Source of the DNA: CAXQZM01 sp965229645
GTDB taxonomy: Bacteria; Pseudomonadota; Alphaproteobacteria; UBA7985
Length of the DNA stretch: 64,000 nt
Assembly: GCA_965229645.1 (NCBI GenBank)
Contig: OZ245893.1
Coordinates: forward strand, 310,001 to 374,000
Direction of reading: 5' to 3'
Below, piece after piece: positions 60,201 through 64,000 of this stretch. Made by a program: the position numbers and the translations under genes. The notes beneath the pieces were generated by a model. The model did no database searches, had not been told where the DNA came from, and was given only the letters and a program-made list of their open reading frames with translations. Numbering within the stretch: the first letter of the stretch is position 1; every line of letters begins with the position of its first letter.

Positions 60201-63200
60201 ATCGAGATCTGTCCCACCAACCTTGGCTGTTATGATCAAGTCTCCCGCAGAGCTGGAGGAGAGGGATTCTGTTGTGTAGGTGCCGTCGTTGTTGTCACTC
60301 GCAACCGCGTCGGTAATGACGGCGGAACCGTTGATGGTGCCCGTGACGGTGACGGTTTGACCTGTCATGGCAACACCATCGGTATTCTCGACAGTGACGG
60401 TAACGGTGAAGGATTCGTTTGTATAAACGTCGGTACTGCTTGCTCCGATGGTTGAGTTGGCGGTGCTGACGCCTGCTGGCGGTTCAGAAACGGTTATGGT
60501 TAAGCTATTATCGAGATCTGTCCCACCAACCTTGGCTGTTATGATCAAGTCTCCCGCAGAGCTGGAGGAGAGGGATTCTGTTGTGTAGGTGCCGTCGTTG
60601 TTGTCACTCGCAACCGCGTCGGTAATGACGGCGGAACCGTTGATGGTGCCCGTGACGGTGACGGTTTGACCTGTCATGGCAACACCATCGGTATTCTCGA
60701 CAGTGACGGTAACGGTGAAGGATTCGTTTGTATAAACGTCGGTACTGCTTGCTCCGATGGTTGAGTTGGCGGTGCTGACGCCTGCTGGCGGTTCAGAAAC
60801 GGTTATGGTTAAGCTATTATCGAGATCTGTCCCACCAACCTTGGCTGTTATGATCAAGTCTCCCGCAGAGCTGGAGGAGAGGGATTCTGTTGTGTAGGTG
60901 CCGTCGTTGTTGCCACTCGCAACCGCGTCGGTAATGACGGCGGAACCGTTGATGGTGCCCGTGACGGTGACGGTTTGACCTGTCATGGCAACACCATCGG
61001 TATTCTCGACAGTGACGGTAACGGTGAAGGTTTCGTTTGTATAAACGTCGGTACTGCTTGCTCCGATGGTTGAGTTGGCGGTGCTGACGCCTGCTGGCGG
61101 TTCAGAAACGGTTATGGTTAAGCTATTATCGAGATCTGTCCCACCAACCTTGGCTGTTATGATCAAGTCTCCCGCAGAGCTGGAGGAGAGGGATTCTGTT
61201 GTGTAGGTGCCGTCGTTGTTGTCACTCGCAACCGCGTCGGTAATGACGGCGGAACCGTTGATGGTGCCCGTGACGGTGACGGTTTGACCTGTCATGGCAA
61301 CACCATCGGTATTCTCGACAGTGACGGTAACGGTGAAGGATTCGTTTGTATAAACGTCGGTACTGCTTGCTCCGATGGTTGAGTTGGCGGTGCTGACGCC
61401 TGCTGGCGGTTCAGAAACGGTTATGGTTAAGCTATTATCGAGATCTGTCCCACCAACCTTGGCTGTTATGATCAAGTCTCCCGCAGAGCTGGAGGAGAGG
61501 GATTCTGTTGTGTAGGTGCCGTCGTTGTTGTCACTCGCAACCGCGTCGGTAATGACGGCGGAACCGTTGATGGTGCCCGTGACGGTGACGGTTTGACCTG
61601 TCATGGCAACACCATCGGTATTCTCGACAGTGACGGTAACGGTGAAGGGTTCGTTTGTATCAACGTTGGTACTGCTTGCTCCGATGGTTGAGTTGGCGGT
61701 GCTGACGCCTACTGGCGTTCCCGATGCCGTTACTATATTCGCATCCTCATACGCATTCGGCGCGACATATTTCCCACTGACATGATCGGCATAGTCGTCG
61801 TTTTTAGCGCGAAGACCTATGGTGTATTCTGTTCCATTTTCCAGTTGATCGAGACTATAACTGAAGATTCCAGTGTCTCCGTCATAGACATATGAGGAAT
61901 CACCTTCATCCACATCCACAAAATCCCCAGAGTCGATACTGACCTGATAACCCGTGATCGCAGATCCGTTGTTTGCCAAAGTTCGAAAGTCAGAAGTTCC
62001 GTCATAATCTGGGGCCTTCCACGTCAAATCCAGGGAGCCACTCCCTGCTGCGATATTCAACTCAGTTGGCGCATTTGGCACTTCCGTATCAAAAATGTAA
62101 ACAAAAACCTGCTCAGAAACAGAATTTCCTCCCCCGTCTGTGGCCGTAACTTCAACCCGATAGAACTGATCGTCTTCTGCGTTTAAGTTGTCAGAAGGAT
62201 CCTCATAATTTTGAAGATTTTTAAAGCTCAACCCCCCGCTATTTGCGTCAATACTGAAGTCATAGTCGTCTTCGTTAGACACCTCGTGCCAAGTCTCGAA
62301 ACCGCCCTTAAATTGCTTCATGCTATAAGTGATTGGCCCAAAGTCGTCTGTCGCAGTAAACGTGGATAACAAACCAGACACATTCTCGTAACGGTAAAAG
62401 TGGTTTGCACCGTCTGTATAGTCATAATTCGGGTTAACGGAGTTGAATACTGGCGAATTGTAGTCTTTAAAAGTCACCGTTTCAGTCGCGTCAATTGTCA
62501 CGCCATCCAGTTTGGCGGAAATGTTTGCGTCTCCTGGAGTTGATGGAGCCGTAAGTGTTGCGGTGTAGAGGCCATTGCCTTCGTTTTCGGTGGTACTCAC
62601 GCTACCGTAATCAGTCTCGATGACAACCGTTGCGTCCGAGATGGTTAGATCGACCCCATTGGCGTCCTTAAGTTGAACCTTGATTGTGGCGGTAGAGGCT
62701 CCATCGGCGTTAAGGTTTCCGTCGTCGTCAAGGCTGTCTCCCTCTACTACAAGGGTTGAGTTTCCCAATACAGCGCTGGTTATATCATAACGCAGAATGA
62801 CGATCCCTGACCCACCGCTTGTATACAGCTCGGGAGTATTCCTAACCTCAGCCTCGCCGCCGCCGCCGCCGCCGCCCAACCCATCGGTACCTTGACCGCC
62901 AGCACCTGCATCGGTCGAAGGACCGCTACCGCCGCCGCCCGCACCGCCGCTGGGGATATCGTAAGTATTGGCATCTGGGATGACGCTGCCGCCCGCGCCG
63001 CCGCCCGCGTAGGTCACGTCAGAACCCGTGATGTCTGAGCTCAGACCGTCACCGCCTTTACCTCCCTTGCTAAAATTACCGACACGTTCTACCGAATTCG
63101 AGCCTGCTTCACCTGCACCGCCGCCGCCAGCAGCGCCCCCAAAACTGCTGGCCCATGCGACGCCTCCAGCGCTACCCTGACCAGACACGCCGCTGGCTGC

Positions 63201-63731
63201 GCTCACTGTAGTCGAATCAGCATCGTAGCTGGCACCGCCACCCGAACCGCCCGAATTGCCAGGAGTGAACTGTTCGAAACCACCAGCGCCACCGCCGATC
63301 GCTTCGTAAACCGATAGACTGCCGCCAGTAATACTACTATTTTCACCATCGCGACGCTGGTCATCTGATTTAATTGAACCGTCATCGTGCCCTACATTGC
63401 CGTCACCGCCATCGCCGACTGTTACGGTATAGACCTGACCTGCACCAAGAGTCTCACCAAAGGTGCCAGCAAGCATCCCACCGCCGCCGCCGCCGCCGTT
63501 GCCGCCGCCGCCGCCGCCAGCAACAATCAAGTAGTCAACGTTGCTGAGGTCGCTGCCCCCAACAGTAAAGCTGCCAGGGTTTTCATGGTCTGTAAAGGTG
63601 TGAACACGGTAAAATACACCATCTTTATAAAGAAGGGTTTCGTCTCCCCCCGTCGCATCTTGCGCATGCCCTCTTGTCAAAGCAAACACCGAAACAAGAG
63701 ACGCCAGAACAGCTAAAAGACGCTTAAGCAT
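57270..63731 (-). CDS. Giant repetitive autotransporter-like surface protein
   Basis: This predicted type V surface protein of about 2153 aa starts at ATG 63731 (GGAG upstream; a TTG at 63752 is the alternative). A signal peptide (to about GHAQ) precedes a Gly-rich domain (about 60-320, with runs such as GGGGGGNGGGGGGGM). An invasin-like Ig domain, a cadherin-like domain and an FN3 domain follow. Nine nearly identical 103-residue Ig-like repeats, one divergent repeat and another invasin domain come next. A Gly/Ser linker leads to a beta-barrel of about 270 residues ending in Phe (GTWDRNF). The barrel is paralogous to that of the 48502 gene. Confidence 0.85.
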   Translation of the reverse strand: MLKRLLAVLASLVSVFALTRGHAQDATGGDETLLYKDGVFYRVHTFTDHENPGSFTVGGSDLSNVDYLIVAGGGGGGNGGGGGGGMLAGTFGETLGAGQVYTVTVGDGGDGNVGHDDGSIKSDDQRRDGENSSITGGSLSVYEAIGGGAGGFEQFTPGNSGGSGGGASYDADSTTVSAASGVSGQGSAGGVAWASSFGGAAGGGGAGEAGSNSVERVGNFSKGGKGGDGLSSDITGSDVTYAGGGAGGSVIPDANTYDIPSGGAGGGGSGPSTDAGAGGQGTDGLGGGGGGGEAEVRNTPELYTSGGSGIVILRYDITSAVLGNSTLVVEGDSLDDDGNLNADGASTATIKVQLKDANGVDLTISDATVVIETDYGSVSTTENEGNGLYTATLTAPSTPGDANISAKLDGVTIDATETVTFKDYNSPVFNSVNPNYDYTDGANHFYRYENVSGLLSTFTATDDFGPITYSMKQFKGGFETWHEVSNEDDYDFSIDANSGGLSFKNLQNYEDPSDNLNAEDDQFYRVEVTATDGGGNSVSEQVFVYIFDTEVPNAPTELNIAAGSGSLDLTWKAPDYDGTSDFRTLANNGSAITGYQVSIDSGDFVDVDEGDSSYVYDGDTGIFSYSLDQLENGTEYTIGLRAKNDDYADHVSGKYVAPNAYEDANIVTASGTPVGVSTANSTIGASSTNVDTNEPFTVTVTVENTDGVAMTGQTVTVTGTINGSAVITDAVASDNNDGTYTTESLSSSSAGDLIITAKVGGTDLDNSLTITVSEPPAGVSTANSTIGASSTDVYTNESFTVTVTVENTDGVAMTGQTVTVTGTINGSAVITDAVASDNNDGTYTTESLSSSSAGDLIITAKVGGTDLDNSLTITVSEPPAGVSTANSTIGASSTDVYTNETFTVTVTVENTDGVAMTGQTVTVTGTINGSAVITDAVASGNNDGTYTTESLSSSSAGDLIITAKVGGTDLDNSLTITVSEPPAGVSTANSTIGASSTDVYTNESFTVTVTVENTDGVAMTGQTVTVTGTINGSAVITDAVASDNNDGTYTTESLSSSSAGDLIITAKVGGTDLDNSLTITVSEPPAGVSTANSTIGASSTDVYTNESFTVTVTVENTDGVAMTGQTVTVTGTINGSAVITDAVASDNNDGTYTTESLSSSSAGDLIITAKVGGTDLDNSLTITVSEPPAGVSTANSTIGASSTDVYTNESFTVTVTVENTDGVAMTGQTVTVTGTINGSAVITDAVASDNNDGTYTTESLSSSSAGDLIITAKVGGTDLDNSLTITVSEPPAGVSTANSTIGASSTDVYTNESFTVTVTVENTDGVAMTGQTVTVTGTINGSAVITDAVASDNNDGTYTTESLSSSSAGDLIITAKVGGTDLDNSLTITVSEPPAGVSTANSTIGASSTDVDTNESFTVTVTVENTDGVAMTGQTVTVTGTINGSAVITDAVASDNNDGTYTTESLSSSSAGDLIITAKVGGTDLDNSLTITVSEPPAGVSTANSTIGASSTDVYTNETFTVTVTVENTDGVAMTGQTVTVTGTINGSAVITDAVASDNNDGTYTTESLSSSSAGDLIITAKVGGTDLDNSLTITVSEPTPQLDTDNSTVEASKVDVETGETFTVKVTLVDITTAPMTGETVTVTGTIEGTIVISPAVASDNNDGVYITPELFTNSAGQLTLSAKVDDLGLNNFATVTVAAGPVDAANSSLESSVGKLEADGTATATITVQGKDTHGNKVGSGGATVVMETTLGTLSDVTDTGKGTYTATLTAGTETGTAEVSATLDGTAVSNILEIAFVEPVQGVDTGGSLASQGASVNVGAAFGAIVNAGANGGLSGGGGSAAPGGSSGGSSSGGSSSGSSSGSSDGTEAGSDDGIAYNRGDYGRLYVFSARETDENVTLVDWFTWGVSDASVDAELTGDGTYGYALVGKEMFKSRRAVVGLLYGAETSRWNYEGESDVDRVGVSLGFYAGRRFGDLTLNGSVIVTESNSEFLSTSGAEGKGDSNRIMVTSSLRGQQRLLENGATVTPLFNLLLAEEEMEAFTYDDGTVSEAGTSSIGRISGGLEYLTAPNARDTRYLVRGELGQVFGTDTVTLSDGTEYTPNEEVSGSLTFGWLPAPNDDTQARIELTFGEIGNDDNEEVRLEGTWDRNF
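58936..61716 (-). repeat. Nine tandem 309-bp repeats within the giant surface-protein gene
   Basis: Each unit is exactly 309 bp (103 codons), encoding Ig-like domains with VSTANSTIGASSTDV and FTVTVTVENTDGVAMTGQTV. Boundaries fall at 58936, 59245, 59554, 59863, 60172, 60481, 60790, 61099 and 61408. Units differ at only a few bases, for example Ser/Thr after TNE, Tyr/Asp before TNE, and one Gly for Asp in ASDNN. Confidence 0.95.
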
Positions 63732-63996
63732 TTGCCATATCTCCGCTAACAAAAGTTATGTAAATTGATGAGCCCGATAAAAACTCGAACAGGGATTCTT
63801 CAATCGGCCTTGGGGGGGCGTCAGGTTTGGTCAAACCTTCCAACGAATTGAGGGGGCTCTCGATCTTGCCGTCAACATGGTCCGCAATCCTACGGTTGGT
63901 TGCACCAGAAATCATGTCTGCGGGCGGGCCAAATGATAACACAAGTTTCTCCTTCACCAGATCGTTTAAGCGCCATTGACGATCAGGGTGCGCCAA
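63724..63996 (-). CDS. Hypothetical protein, possibly continuing beyond the window
   Basis: An open frame of about 90 codons runs into the start of the giant gene and overlaps it by 8 nt, as coupled genes do. The product is hydrophilic with a Pro-rich stretch (KPDAPPRPIEE) and no recognised domain. The only in-window start is a TTG near the edge, so the true start may lie outside. Whether it is coding is uncertain. Confidence 0.4.
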   Translation of the reverse strand: MAHPDRQWRLNDLVKEKLVLSFGPPADMISGATNRRIADHVDGKIESPLNSLEGLTKPDAPPRPIEESLFEFLSGSSIYITFVSGDMANA

Positions 63997-64000
63997 GATG

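Overview
The window looks like chromosomal DNA of an alphaproteobacterium. The evidence is the housekeeping order (rel C-terminus-acpS-lepB-rnc-era-recO-parC, then rplM-rpsI, then rpiB-nrdR-ribD-ribE-ribB-ribH-nusB-thiL), the high GC with GC-rich third positions, GTG/TTG starts, ATGA-type overlaps and a compact type II-C Cas9. I cannot name a genus from sequence alone.

Layout. 1-15163: conserved core genes (stringent response, lipid cofactor transfer, secretion, RNA processing, DNA repair, topoisomerase IV, ribosomal proteins, AlaX, riboflavin and thiamine genes, pyrophosphatase). 15577-25472: a branched-chain-amino-acid-type ABC importer (livK-H-M-G-F) followed by an aldehyde dehydrogenase, a coniferyl-alcohol-dehydrogenase-like SDR, a flotillin and an aldo/keto reductase. 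25483-31627 (minus): an unknown 516-aa protein and an NAD-dependent formate dehydrogenase (FdsA plus a fused FdsG-FdsB). 32022-34696: a phage/mobile-type module (ParB-methyltransferase with a degenerate catalytic motif, two DUF5681-type proteins, a KTSC protein). 34808-41178: a complete type II-C CRISPR-Cas locus: 27 repeats, 26 spacers, cas2, cas1, cas9 and a divergent tracrRNA with its own promoter and terminator. 41187-42480: a repeat-rich, gene-poor stretch with an orphan CRISPR-repeat-like sequence, a second copy of the tracrRNA terminator, short palindromic repeats and one tRNA(CAU). 42568-47082: DMT exporter, rpsD, sulfotransferase-like protein, GST, free-Met-R-sulfoxide reductase, apt. 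47195-63996 (all minus): an AT-rich membrane/coiled-coil protein, two giant paralogous autotransporter-like surface proteins, and an IS66 element with a perfect 8-bp target duplication between them.

Two repeat systems stand out. First, five copies of a ~200-bp non-coding element (828, 15201, 42279, 43456, 48169) have terminal inverted repeats that read outward as sigma70-like promoters (GTGTCA or GAGTCA, 17 bp, TG-N-TATAAT-like). They lie directly upstream of lepB, the liv operon, the DMT gene, rpsD and the AT-rich membrane gene. A lone end supplies the start codon of another gene, and one copy supplies a stop codon. Second, the tracrRNA is followed at once by an orphan sequence matching 25 of the first 29 nt of the CRISPR repeat, in crRNA sense, so a read-through or separate transcript could pair with the tracrRNA anti-repeat. 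I consider these the most interesting signals in the window.
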